A stretch of DNA of 22,359 nucleotides from an uncultured Lachnoanaerobaculum sp. (GCA_916720285.1 CAKAQP010000014.1:1-22359), one strand, 5' to 3'; shown: positions 1-7,629, counted from the first letter of the stretch. Notes: a model not told the origin generated them from the sequence alone. A program made the numbers and translations.

Positions 1-450
1 GAGGAAGTTGATGTACAGATTGATATGAATGATGTCAGAATAGACGTTATGAGAGCCAGCGGAAACGGTGGACAGTGTGTCAATACTACAGACTCTGCAG
101 TTCGTCTTACTCACTATCCTACAGGTATTGTTATCTACTCTCAGACAGAAAAGAGCCAGTTACAAAACAAGGAAAAGGCATTTGCACTTCTTAGATCAAA
201 GCTTTATGAGATAGAGCTTGAGAAAAAGCAAAGTGCGGAAGCGGCTGACAGAAGAAGCCAGATCGGTACAGGTGACAGATCGGAAAAAATCAGAACTTAC
301 AACTTCCCACAGGGAAGAGTAACAGATCACAGAATAAATCTTACCTTATATAAACTTGATAAGATAATGAATGGTGACATTCAGGAACTTATAGACGGCT
401 GTATTGCGGCGGATCAGGCTGCAAAACTTGCCAAACTTAATGAACAATAG
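1..450 (+). CDS. prfA: Peptide chain release factor 1, C-terminal part (5' end outside window)
   Basis: This is the C-terminal part of release factor 1, the cytoplasmic factor that recognises UAA/UAG stop codons and releases the finished peptide from the ribosome. The frame is open from base 1, so the gene begins upstream. The catalytic GGQ tripeptide lies at 67-75 in an RASGNGGQCVNTTDSAVRLT context. The asparagine-threonine-threonine run after GGQ fits RF1 better than RF2, which usually has a lysine there. The tail NFPQGRVTDHRINLTLYKLD is the usual RF1 C-terminal block. The codon-recognition tripeptide lies in the missing part, so the RF1 assignment rests on these flanking motifs. The stop codon overlaps the ribosome site of ilvE, which suggests cotranscription. 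Confidence 0.95.
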   Translation, partial: EEVDVQIDMNDVRIDVMRASGNGGQCVNTTDSAVRLTHYPTGIVIYSQTEKSQLQNKEKAFALLRSKLYEIELEKKQSAEAADRRSQIGTGDRSEKIRTYNFPQGRVTDHRINLTLYKLDKIMNGDIQELIDGCIAADQAAKLAKLNEQ

Positions 451-459
451 GAGGCTATC

Positions 460-1485
460 ATGGAAATAAAGGATTTAGATTGGGGAAATATAGGTTTCAA
501 CTACAGAATTACTGATTACAGATATGTCAGCAATTTTAAAGACGGAAAATGGGATGATGGAGAGCTTCTGACAGACTCAAATGTTACGATAAATGAGTCG
601 GCAGGTATTTTACAGTATTGTCAGGAAGTTTTTGAAGGCTTAAAGGCATACAGAACAAAGGAAGGACATATAGTTACATTCAGACCTGATCTAAATGCAA
701 AGAGAATGCATGATTCAGCTAAAAGACTTGAGATGCCGCCGTTTGATGAGGAGAGATTCCTTGAAGCGGTAGATAAGGTAGTACTTGCAAATGAAGCATG
801 GGTACCTCCTTTCGGTTCGGGAGCAACACTTTATATAAGACCTTATATGTTTGCTTCATCACCTGTAATCGGAGTTAAGCCGGCTGCAGAGTATCAGTTC
901 AGAATGTTTGTAACACCTGTCGGCCCTTATTTTAAGGGCGGTGCAAAGCCTATTACAATTACAGTAAGTGAATTTGACAGAGCAGCACCGAGAGGTACAG
1001 GACATATAAAGGCAGGACTTAATTATGCCATGAGTATACACCCTCTTATGGAAGCTCACAGAAACGGATTTGATGAAAATATGTATCTGGATGCGGCTAC
1101 AAGAACTTATGTCGAAGAGACAGGAGGTGCAAACTTTATCTTTATCACAAAAGATAATACCGTAGTTACACCTAAATCAAATTCAATATTGCCTTCAATT
1201 ACAAGAAGATCACTTCTTTATGTTGCAGAGCATTATCTTGGACTTAAGACTGAGGAAAGACCGGTTGCATTTGATGAAATAAAGGAATTCAAAGAAGCGG
1301 GACTTTGCGGAACTGCAGCAGTTATTTCACCTGTAGGTAGAATATACAGAGGTGAAGAAGTAATAAGCTTACCTGCAGGTATGGAAGGTATGGGTGAGAT
1401 TACAAAGAAACTTTATGATACACTTACCGGAATACAGATGGGTGAAATAGAAGCACCACAGGGATGGATCAGAAAAATAAAATAA
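460..1485 (+). CDS. ilvE: Branched-chain amino acid aminotransferase
   Basis: A PLP-dependent class IV aminotransferase that interconverts leucine, isoleucine and valine with their 2-keto acids, using glutamate/2-oxoglutarate, in the cytoplasm. The 341-residue length matches the larger BCAT type. Recognisable blocks are GILQYCQEVFEGLKAYR near residue 50, the PLP-lysine block GHIKAGLNYAMS with the Schiff-base lysine at about K184, and the glycine-rich GLCGTAAVISPVGR stretch towards the end. The ATG is set by AGGAGG at 449-454, five bases upstream and overlapping the prfA stop. The stop codon shares one base with the ATG of the next gene (TAATG), so the two are probably translationally coupled. 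Pairing with prfA has no obvious functional logic. The family assignment is firm. Confidence 0.95.
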   Translation: MEIKDLDWGNIGFNYRITDYRYVSNFKDGKWDDGELLTDSNVTINESAGILQYCQEVFEGLKAYRTKEGHIVTFRPDLNAKRMHDSAKRLEMPPFDEERFLEAVDKVVLANEAWVPPFGSGATLYIRPYMFASSPVIGVKPAAEYQFRMFVTPVGPYFKGGAKPITITVSEFDRAAPRGTGHIKAGLNYAMSIHPLMEAHRNGFDENMYLDAATRTYVEETGGANFIFITKDNTVVTPKSNSILPSITRRSLLYVAEHYLGLKTEERPVAFDEIKEFKEAGLCGTAAVISPVGRIYRGEEVISLPAGMEGMGEITKKLYDTLTGIQMGEIEAPQGWIRKIK

Positions 1486-3119
1486 TGAAAAAGTTTAAAG
1501 TAAATATAAACAGCGAAGTATTTGAATACGAAGAGAATACAAGTTATTTTGATATTGTAACGGAGCATAAGAAAAAGGCACTTTTAGTTAAGGTAGACTC
1601 TAAATTGCAGGAGCTGCATAAGACTTTAAAATCCGATATAAAACTTGAATTTGTTACTTTGAGTGATGCTATCGGGCGTTCCACATATGAAAGAAGTGCC
1701 GTACTTATACTTTTAAAGTCTATTAAAGATATATATGGTGAGAATATAAAACCTATTGTAGAATTTTCTACCGGAAACGGACTGTTTATCAGAATGAACG
1801 GTGAATCTGAGTTTGATATTGATAAAATAGACGGCAGGATGAGAGAAATTGTCGATGAAAATATCAGAATTGAGAAGATGAGTGTTCATACCGATACTGC
1901 GATAAAGATGTTTCATGATGCAGGTTTTTTTGAAAAGGAAAAACTTTTTAAGTTTAGAAGAGTGTCCAGAGTAAATATATATAAGCTTGAGGACTATATA
2001 GACTATAATTACGGCTATATTGTGTATTCAACAGGATTTGTAAATAAATTCAGCCTGACAAAATATAAGGACGGACTTGTTCTTATTATACCTAAGAAGG
2101 ATAACCCCGAAGTGGTGGAAGAGTTTGTTCCTGAAGAAAAAATCTTTAATGAGCTTAATAATGCAAGCAAAAATGCCGAAGACATGGGAGTTGCGGATGT
2201 CGGCTCTCTAAATGAGATGATTGCAAACGGCATGACTAATGAAATGATTCTTATTTCTGAAGCATATATGGAAAAGAAGATTGGAGATATTGCGGATGAT
2301 ATCGTAAAAAGAGGCAATGTAAAACTTGTTATGATTGCTGGTCCGTCTTCATCAGGAAAGACTTCATTTTCACACAGACTCAGTATACAATTAAGATCTC
2401 ACGGATTGAAACCTCATCCTCTTGAGGTGGATAATTACTTTAAGAACAGGGAAGATACACCGAGAGATGAACATGGTGAGCTTGACTTTGAATGTCTTGG
2501 TGCAATGGATATTGAAAAGTTTAATGAAGATATGTTGGCTCTTTTGAATGGGGAAGAAGTGGAGATTCCAAGCTTTAATTTCAAAATCGGACAGAGAGAA
2601 TACAACGGAAACTTCTTGAAGCTCGGTAAGGATGATATTCTTGTTATAGAGGGTATACATTGTTTAAACGATGAACTTTCATACAGATTGCCTAAGGACA
2701 GCAGATATAAGATATATATAAGTGCTTTGACTCAATTAAATATAGACGAGCACAATCGTATACCTACTACAGACGGCAGATTACTCAGAAGAATGATAAG
2801 AGATGTCAGAAAGAGAGGCACTTCACCTACAAAGACAATTTCAATGTGGGATTCTGTAAGAAGAGGAGAAGAAAAGTATATATTCCCATATCAAAGCAGT
2901 GCGGATGCAACTTTCAACTCGGCTCTAAACTACGAGATTGCGGTTATAAAGCAATATGTTGAGCCGGTATTATTCAGTGTACAAAAAGACAGTAAGGAAT
3001 ATCCCGAGGCAAAGAGACTGTTAAAGTTCCTGGACTATTTCCTTGGTATACCAAGTGATAATGTACCTTCCAATTCTATTTTAAGAGAATTTATAGGTGG
3101 AAGTACATTTAATGTATAA
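1485..3119 (+). CDS. Uridine kinase-like nucleoside kinase with ThrRS-like N-terminal region
   Basis: About 544 residues, twice the length of a plain uridine kinase. The C-terminal half is a P-loop kinase of the uridine kinase/phosphoribulokinase family, with GPSSSGKTSFSHRL at residues 286-299 (Walker lysine about K292), an LEVDNYFKNR acidic block and an ILVIEGIHCLND Walker-B-like block. The N-terminal half begins with a TGS-like stretch (MKKFKVNINSEVFEYEE) followed by a region like the editing/second additional domain of threonyl-tRNA synthetases. This architecture is common in Clostridia and is usually called nucleoside kinase, but the true substrate is unclear to me. I chose ATG 1485, which overlaps the ilvE stop, over the in-frame ATG at 1464 because the latter has AGGG directly against it with no spacing. 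The gene ends the operon before a strong hairpin. Confidence 0.85.
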   Translation: MKKFKVNINSEVFEYEENTSYFDIVTEHKKKALLVKVDSKLQELHKTLKSDIKLEFVTLSDAIGRSTYERSAVLILLKSIKDIYGENIKPIVEFSTGNGLFIRMNGESEFDIDKIDGRMREIVDENIRIEKMSVHTDTAIKMFHDAGFFEKEKLFKFRRVSRVNIYKLEDYIDYNYGYIVYSTGFVNKFSLTKYKDGLVLIIPKKDNPEVVEEFVPEEKIFNELNNASKNAEDMGVADVGSLNEMIANGMTNEMILISEAYMEKKIGDIADDIVKRGNVKLVMIAGPSSSGKTSFSHRLSIQLRSHGLKPHPLEVDNYFKNREDTPRDEHGELDFECLGAMDIEKFNEDMLALLNGEEVEIPSFNFKIGQREYNGNFLKLGKDDILVIEGIHCLNDELSYRLPKDSRYKIYISALTQLNIDEHNRIPTTDGRLLRRMIRDVRKRGTSPTKTISMWDSVRRGEEKYIFPYQSSADATFNSALNYEIAVIKQYVEPVLFSVQKDSKEYPEAKRLLKFLDYFLGIPSDNVPSNSILREFIGGSTFNV

Positions 3120-3131
3120 ACCTTAATAATC

Positions 3132-3171
3132 TTCCGACATATCTTTAATAAAGTTATGTCGGAATTTTTTT
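3132..3171 (+). terminator. Rho-independent terminator after the prfA-ilvE-kinase operon
   Basis: A perfect 10-bp inverted repeat, TTCCGACATA at 3132-3141 and TATGTCGGAA at 3155-3164, is followed by seven T residues (3165-3171). The loop contains a further small CTTT/AAAG pairing. It sits 12 bases after the kinase stop codon. Confidence 0.9.
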
Positions 3172-3181
3172 ATTGATAAAG

Positions 3182-3210
3182 TTGACTGCTTAATAACTTT
3201 TAAGTATAAT
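3182..3210 (+). promoter_or_regulatory. Sigma-A-type promoter of the toxin-antitoxin remnant
   Basis: TTGACT at 3182-3187 and TATAAT at 3205-3210 are separated by exactly 17 bases, a near-consensus housekeeping promoter. A 5-bp dyad, CTTAA (3189-3193) and TTAAG (3200-3204), lies in the spacer and could be an autoregulatory operator for the downstream Xre protein, but it is short and in AT-rich DNA. Confidence 0.75.
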
Positions 3211-3230
3211 TGATTTAAGGAGGGGGGAAC

Positions 3231-3278
3231 TTGTACAATATATATTTTTATAAAGATAAAGATGGGAATGGATTATGA
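3231..3278 (+). pseudogene. Truncated HigB/RelE-type toxin remnant (15 codons)
   Basis: A TTG codon at 3231 sits seven bases after a strong AAGGAGG (3217-3223) and opens a 15-residue frame reading MYNIYFYKDKDGNGL. It ends in a TGA that overlaps the antitoxin ATG (ATGA at 3275-3278). The first dozen residues resemble the start of Gp49-family (HigB/RelE-like) toxins, which commonly begin with a tyrosine-rich strand and YKDKNG. Full-length members run to roughly 110-120 residues, so nearly all of the toxin is gone. The retained promoter, ribosome site and gene order (toxin before antitoxin) suggest an in-frame internal deletion of a higBA operon. The similarity is from memory and the match is short, so chance cannot be ruled out. 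Confidence 0.55.
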
Positions 3279-3559
3279 ATAGTGCGATTGGGCAGAATGC
3301 TTTAGAATTTATAGATTCTCTTTTAACACCTGAAGAAATATCGGAAAGTGACTTAAGAGTTGCTTTGATAGGAGAACTTACTAGAGCCAGACAAGAAAGG
3401 GGATTGAGCCAAAAGAAATTAGAAGAATTAAGTGGTGTAAAACAGCCTGTAATAGCAAGGATGGAAAAAGGACAAACAAGTCCACAACTTGATACGATAT
3501 TAAAAGTCTTGGCACCATTGGGAAAAACACTTGCGATTGTACCATTAAACAGCAAATAA
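3275..3559 (+). CDS. higA: HigA-type antitoxin, Xre-family HTH
   Basis: A 94-residue DNA-binding protein with a Cro/C1-type helix-turn-helix at residues 37-80 (RQERGLSQKKLEELSGVKQP followed by VIARMEKGQTSPQLDTILKV). The preceding TPEEISESDLRVALIGEL block and the ending LAPLGKTLAIVPL are characteristic of antitoxins paired with Gp49/HigB toxins. In the intact system it binds and neutralises the toxin and represses its own operon. Here the toxin gene upstream is a 15-codon remnant, so this is an orphan antitoxin. The ATG overlaps the remnant's stop and has no strong ribosome site of its own (a weak GGGAATGG lies upstream), so translation probably depends on coupling with the remnant. A hairpin follows. 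Confidence 0.85.
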   Translation: MNSAIGQNALEFIDSLLTPEEISESDLRVALIGELTRARQERGLSQKKLEELSGVKQPVIARMEKGQTSPQLDTILKVLAPLGKTLAIVPLNSK

Positions 3560-3563
3560 TAGG

Positions 3564-3590
3564 GATGCCGTATTCGGCATCTATCTTTTC
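3564..3590 (+). terminator. Probable terminator after higA
   Basis: GATGCCG (3564-3570) and CGGCATC (3575-3581) form a 7-bp stem with a TATT tetraloop, followed by a modest T-rich stretch (TATCTTTTC). It starts five bases after the higA stop. The T-tract is interrupted, so efficiency may be moderate. Confidence 0.65.
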
Positions 3591-3620
3591 AAGATAAATT
3601 ATTAAAGATATTATAATTAG

Positions 3621-3725
3621 AATGTAAAGAGTAATTACATATCTGAGACTGTCATTAAAAATACTATTAATGGTATGTTGGAACCTGGACATTCAGTAAG
3701 CGTGCTGGGAGAAAGTAAAATATGA
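3621..3725 (+). other. 34-codon open fragment overlapping the small membrane gene (possible gene remnant)
   Basis: From the stop codon at 3618-3620 the frame is open for 34 codons to a TGA at 3723-3725, which overlaps the ATG of the next gene as ATGA. The only ATG is at 3675, giving a 16-residue peptide MLEPGHSVSVLGESKI without a ribosome site. The ATGA junction and polar, protein-like composition (NYISETVIKNTI before the ATG) suggest the tail of a lost gene that was once coupled to the membrane protein gene. I recognise no family and it may be chance. Confidence 0.25.
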
Positions 3726-3946
3726 AGGAGTTTTTGAAACAGGAGATATTATGGGCGCTATTTATTCTGGTAGTGCAAATAATAGCCGGCTTTTTGGTTA
3801 CGCATTTTATACTCCATACTACGTGGGACTTGAAAAGCACTATATCTGGTTATTCGTTTATAGTATTTTGGGGACTTTATTTAATCATTAAAATATGTAT
3901 TGCACTTTTCAAGAGAGTTAAATCCCAAAAAGATAGAAATATTTAA
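3722..3946 (+). CDS. Small two-helix membrane protein, unknown function
   Basis: A 74-residue protein with two clear hydrophobic segments, at about residues 9-31 (LWALFILVVQIIAGFLV and onward) and 44-64 (YSFIVFWGLYLIIKICIALF), and a basic tail KRVKSQKDRNI. It is likely an integral inner-membrane protein with both ends on the same side, and the positive-inside rule favours the cytoplasm. GGGAG at 3707-3711 lies ten bases before the ATG. I do not recognise the family. It shares an accessory pocket with the orphan antitoxin, between two terminators, so it may be part of an inserted or decaying element. Small holin-like or toxin-like roles are possible but nothing in the sequence proves one. Confidence 0.6.
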   Translation: MKEFLKQEILWALFILVVQIIAGFLVTHFILHTTWDLKSTISGYSFIVFWGLYLIIKICIALFKRVKSQKDRNI

Positions 3947-3950
3947 TTTC

Positions 3951-4001
3951 AAAAGGGGATGTCCGGAAGTAAAATCGCTTATTTCCGGGCATCCCCTTTT
4001 T
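3951..4001. terminator. Strong bidirectional terminator between converging genes
   Basis: An 18-bp stem, AAAAGGGGATGTCCGGAA (3951-3968) against TTCCGGGCATCCCCTTTT (3983-4000), has only one G-T wobble and a 14-base loop. Read on + it is followed by T residues. Read on - its AAAA arm becomes a T-tract. It ends two bases from the prs stop codon, so it serves both the small membrane gene and prs. Confidence 0.92.
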
Positions 4002-4002
4002 C

Positions 4003-5178
4003 TTATTTAAATTTTGATACAAAGTTTTGAATTTTAAGTGTCGGTGAGAGACTCTTACCTATTGAAACATCATGATTATATGAGTTTATAATAGCGGCTA
4101 GATACTTTGTCATATCTGCTTCAAGATACCATGGCTTTGTAAGAAGCTCCGGATTTCTGTAATGCACATTTGTAGTACAAACATAATCTATAAGTCCGAG
4201 ATTGTGAAACTCATCAAATTTATCAAGACCGTTTGTGAAAAGTCCGAATGTAGCACAGATAATAATTCTCTTTGCATTTCTCTTCTTAAGCTCTTTTGCT
4301 GTATCAAGCATACTTTCACCGGAAGAAATCATATCATCCATGATAATGACATCCTTGCCGTCCACACTGCTTCCAAGGAATTCGTGAGCAACTATAGGAT
4401 TTCTGCCGTCAATTACCTTTGAATAATCACGTCTCTTATAGAACATACCCATATCCACACCAAGGTTATTTGCCAGATATACAGCTCTGTTCATAGCACC
4501 TTCATCAGGGCTTATAATCATCATATCATCTTTGCTTACCTTCAAATCCGGTACATTTTCAAATAATGCCTTTACAAACTGATATGTAGGCATGAAATTG
4601 TCAAATCCTGTAAGAGGAATGGAGTTTTGTACTCTCGGGTCATGTGCATCAAAAGTGATAATATTGCTTACTCCCATATCCGCAAGTTCTGCAAGTGCCA
4701 GAGCACAGTCAAGGGATTCTCTCTTGGTCTTTTTATGCTGTCTGCTCTCGTATAAGAAAGGCATGATAACATTTACTCTTTTTGCATTGGCAATACTTGC
4801 GCTGATAATTCTCTTAAGATCCTGATAGTGATCGTCAGGTGACATATAGTTTGTAAAACCGTTCAGCTTATAGCTGAGAGAGTGATTTAATACATCCACC
4901 ATTACAAATATATCTGTACCACGAACTGATTCTTTTATTATTCCCTTGGCTTCACCGGAACCGAATCTGGGGCAGGCAATATCCAGAAGATAATTATCAC
5001 AGTCATAGCCTCTGTAATGCAAGTCCATCTTACTGTTCATAAGCTCAGTAGTATCATTTCTTCTGAACTCAACAATATAATCATTGACTTTCTTTGCAAA
5101 ATCATAGCAACTTTCAAGAGCGGCAATCTTTAGAGGTGCTATAGGCAATTGATCTCTAAAAACAAAATCGTTTGGCAT
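4003..5178 (-). CDS. prs: Ribose-phosphate pyrophosphokinase (PRPP synthetase), long form
   Basis: Makes 5-phosphoribosyl 1-diphosphate from ribose 5-phosphate and ATP, the precursor of purines, pyrimidines, histidine, tryptophan and NAD. Family blocks are visible in order: ESVRGTDIFVM at about 83, YESRQHKKTKRES at about 143 (matching the YARQDRK loop), FDAHDPRVQNS at about 176, FYKRRDY at 246, and the PRPP/ribose-phosphate loop DVIIMDDMISSGES at 276-289. At 391 residues it is longer than the usual 310-330. The extra sequence is mainly an N-terminal extension (about residues 1-65) and altered segments after that. AGGAG (5185-5189 on the minus strand) precedes the ATG. It is monocistronic, with its own promoter at 5259-5287. 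Confidence 0.93.
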   Translation of the reverse strand: MPNDFVFRDQLPIAPLKIAALESCYDFAKKVNDYIVEFRRNDTTELMNSKMDLHYRGYDCDNYLLDIACPRFGSGEAKGIIKESVRGTDIFVMVDVLNHSLSYKLNGFTNYMSPDDHYQDLKRIISASIANAKRVNVIMPFLYESRQHKKTKRESLDCALALAELADMGVSNIITFDAHDPRVQNSIPLTGFDNFMPTYQFVKALFENVPDLKVSKDDMMIISPDEGAMNRAVYLANNLGVDMGMFYKRRDYSKVIDGRNPIVAHEFLGSSVDGKDVIIMDDMISSGESMLDTAKELKKRNAKRIIICATFGLFTNGLDKFDEFHNLGLIDYVCTTNVHYRNPELLTKPWYLEADMTKYLAAIINSYNHDVSIGKSLSPTLKIQNFVSKFK

Positions 5179-5258
5179 TTCTTTCTCCTAGGTACTTAAG
5201 ATTTGTAAGAGTTATAAAAAACAAACTAATACAAATATTATTATTTATTTACGAAGAT

Positions 5259-5287
5259 ACTATACACTATTAAAAATGTGAAGTCAA
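5259..5287 (-). promoter_or_regulatory. Sigma-A-type promoter of prs
   Basis: Read on the minus strand, TTGACT (5287-5282) and TATAGT (5264-5259) are separated by 17 bases. The predicted start gives a leader of roughly 75 bases before the prs ATG. Confidence 0.75.
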
Positions 5288-5433
5288 CAATATAACTTTC
5301 AATCTCTTGACTATAAAAATTTGATTTCAAAATAAAAATTGTTTAAAAACTAACAATGTTATGTATACAATTTATTTCAAAAATTGAAAGGATGCTTTCT
5401 TGCTAAAAGACAGTATTTTTTAATGAATTTTCT

Positions 5434-5442
5434 TGTTATAAT
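5434..5442 (+). promoter_or_regulatory. Extended -10 promoter of the GH2 gene
   Basis: TGTTATAAT (5434-5442) is a TGn-TATAAT extended -10 element. There is no good -35 box 17 bases upstream, as expected for extended -10 or activator-dependent promoters. A second TATAAT at 5464-5469 is too close to the ribosome site to be the main one. Confidence 0.55.
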
Positions 5443-5483
5443 TCATCTATAGAATAATGATACTATAATTAGGAGGGAAATAT

Positions 5484-7619
5484 ATGAGAGTCATAGATGA
5501 TTTAAATAAGGACTGGCTTTTCAAAAAGAATATTGAAGTCACCGACAAACTTATAATAGATGAGAGCTTTGATATGATCAATGTTCCCCATACCTATAAC
5601 GGTTTTGACGGACAGGACGGCGGAAATGACTATTATAAAGGTAAAGCATTATATGTAAAGAAGCTTATCAGACCACTTGTATCACCTGAGAGTGATTTTA
5701 TCTTAAATTTTGAAGGTGTAAATTCTATAGCAAGAATATATATTGACGGTGAGTTTGTACAGGAGCATAGAGGCGGATATTCAAGATTCAGAGTTAATAT
5801 CACAAGATTTTTTGAGAAAAAAGACGCTCTTATGCTGGCTGTAGAAGTGGATAATGCCAATCATTCCGATGTATATCCTCAGATGGCTGATTTTACATTC
5901 TATGGTGGTATATACAGAAATGTAAGTCTTATATCGGTACCTAAGACAAGATTTGACATAGAATATTATGCAGGAAGCGGAGTTGCTGTTACTTCAAAGA
6001 TAGATGGTGATGATGCAATAATTGACATTACCGCATATGTAAAAGATCCGGACGAATCGGATATGGTAATGGTTGAGGTAAAAGATGGTGACAGTTATGA
6101 GGATGTAGGTTTTGTTGTCGCACCGGCAAAGAAGATAACAAAGCTGAGTCTTAAGATAGATGATGCTCATCTTTGGAACGGTGTAGAAGATCCATTTCTC
6201 TATAAATTGAGTGTAAAGCTTGTAAGACATAATGAAGTACTTGATAATGTAGAGGTAAATCATGGTATCAGAGAGTACTACGTAGACCCTGACAAGGGAT
6301 TTTTCTTAAATGGAAAGAGTCTACCTCTTAGAGGTGTGAGCAGACATCAGGACAGACTTGGAAAGGGTAATGCACTTGCAGAGCTTGACCATTTTGACGA
6401 TTATGACTTGATAATGGACGTAGGTGCCAACAGTGTAAGACTGGCACATTATCAGCAGGGTGATTACTTTTATGAGCTTTGTGACAGATATGGACTTGTA
6501 GTATGGGCTGAGATTCCTTTTATATCGAGAATGAATAAGGATCCAAAGGCACATGAGAATGCTATGGAGCAGATGAAAGAGCTTATTTATCAAAACTACA
6601 ATCATAGCAGTATATGCTTTTGGGGAATTTCAAACGAAATAACGATTGCGGGAGATATTCCGGGACTTACAGATAATTTAAGAGAGCTTGATGAGCTTGT
6701 AAAGAGTATTGATAAAACAAGACTTACAACAATGGCTCAGGTGTCAATGCTTCCTATGGATTCAGATCACAATCAGATCACAGATATACTTGCATACAAT
6801 CTATACTTTGGATGGTATGGCGGACAGTATACAGATAACGAAGTATGGTTTGACAAGTTTAGAGCCATGCATCCAAACAGAGCTGTAGGACTTTCAGAGT
6901 ATGGTTGTGAGGGTATTATAAGCTGGCATTCCAATACACCTGAATGTAAGGATTATACAGAGGAGTATCAGGCTGAGTATCATGAGCATATGGCAAAGCT
7001 TCTCAGTGAAAGACCTGAGATATGGGGCTCATATGTTTGGAATATGTTTGACTTCGGCTGTGATATGAGAGATGAAGGCGGTGTTAAGGGTAGAAACAAT
7101 AAAGGTCTTGTAACTATAGACAGAAAAATAAAGAAAGACGCTTTCTATGTATATAAGGCATATTGGTCAGATGAGAAATTTGTTCACATCGCAAGTAAGA
7201 GGTTTGCCATCAGAAGTGATGAAAAGATAAATATAAAGATCTATTCAAATATGGAAAAGGTAAGATTGTTTGTAAACGGCACTGACCTTGGCGAAAAGAA
7301 AGGTGGAAAGATTTTTGTATTTGAGAATGTAAGCCTTGATATGGGTGCAAATTATATAAAAGCGGTAGGCATAAGTGATGATGAAGAAATATCTGATAGA
7401 ACCACATTTATTAGAGAAGAGAAGCCTTTTGCCGGATATATAAGACCTGCTGATGAAGAGGAAGCTGAAGGAGTTAAGAACCGGTTTGAGGATATGGACA
7501 AGGAAAGTCTTGATGTTAAAAAGCTTGAGTTCAACCCTGAATTCTTCAGCCCTGATAAGGCGGATCCTGAAAAGGTGCTTGCACTTATAAATAAGAATTT
7601 GCAGAGAATAAAGAAATAA
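5484..7619 (+). CDS. Glycoside hydrolase family 2 protein, beta-galactosidase-like
   Basis: Hydrolyses terminal beta-linked sugars, most likely beta-galactosides, in the cytoplasm (no signal peptide). Domains in order: an N-terminal jelly-roll sugar-binding domain (about 1-150, with NVPHTYNGFDGQDGGNDYYK), an Ig-like domain (about 165-262), a TIM barrel from about 270 (FFLNGKSLPLRGVSRHQDR), and a C-terminal beta domain resembling DUF4982 from about 570. The acid/base glutamate is E385 in CFWGISNEI and the nucleophile is E472 in GLSEYGCEG. At 711 residues it lacks the C-terminal small-chain domain of E. coli LacZ (1024 residues). The ATG follows AGGAGGG closely. It stands alone between its own promoter and a terminator, with no sugar transporter or regulator beside it. 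Beta-glucuronidase or beta-mannosidase activity cannot be excluded by eye. Confidence 0.88.
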   Translation: MRVIDDLNKDWLFKKNIEVTDKLIIDESFDMINVPHTYNGFDGQDGGNDYYKGKALYVKKLIRPLVSPESDFILNFEGVNSIARIYIDGEFVQEHRGGYSRFRVNITRFFEKKDALMLAVEVDNANHSDVYPQMADFTFYGGIYRNVSLISVPKTRFDIEYYAGSGVAVTSKIDGDDAIIDITAYVKDPDESDMVMVEVKDGDSYEDVGFVVAPAKKITKLSLKIDDAHLWNGVEDPFLYKLSVKLVRHNEVLDNVEVNHGIREYYVDPDKGFFLNGKSLPLRGVSRHQDRLGKGNALAELDHFDDYDLIMDVGANSVRLAHYQQGDYFYELCDRYGLVVWAEIPFISRMNKDPKAHENAMEQMKELIYQNYNHSSICFWGISNEITIAGDIPGLTDNLRELDELVKSIDKTRLTTMAQVSMLPMDSDHNQITDILAYNLYFGWYGGQYTDNEVWFDKFRAMHPNRAVGLSEYGCEGIISWHSNTPECKDYTEEYQAEYHEHMAKLLSERPEIWGSYVWNMFDFGCDMRDEGGVKGRNNKGLVTIDRKIKKDAFYVYKAYWSDEKFVHIASKRFAIRSDEKINIKIYSNMEKVRLFVNGTDLGEKKGGKIFVFENVSLDMGANYIKAVGISDDEEISDRTTFIREEKPFAGYIRPADEEEAEGVKNRFEDMDKESLDVKKLEFNPEFFSPDKADPEKVLALINKNLQRIKK

Positions 7620-7629
7620 ATATTTGTTT

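Larger units (their letters stand above)
5179..5483. other. Divergent intergenic region between prs and the GH2 gene
   Basis: About 305 AT-rich bases hold the prs promoter on - and the GH2 promoter on +. Two short dyads lie upstream of the GH2 promoter: CAATTT (5368-5373) with AAATTG (5381-5386), and GAAAG (5386-5390) with CTTTC (5395-5399). They abut each other and could be regulator sites for the glycosidase gene, but similar short dyads occur by chance in such DNA. I see no catabolite-repression cre site with the expected CG centre and no RNA gene. Confidence 0.5.

Noticed and set aside
1464..1484. Upstream ATG for the nucleoside kinase
   Set aside because: AGGG directly abuts this ATG with no proper spacing. 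ATG 1485, which overlaps the ilvE stop, fits both coupling and the usual N-terminus.
3190..3555. 121-codon minus-strand open frame over the antitoxin gene
   Set aside because: It is antisense to a clearly recognisable HigA-type protein and has no recognisable product.
4592..4825. 77-codon plus-strand open frame inside prs
   Set aside because: It is antisense to a conserved part of PRPP synthetase, with no ribosome site or recognisable product.
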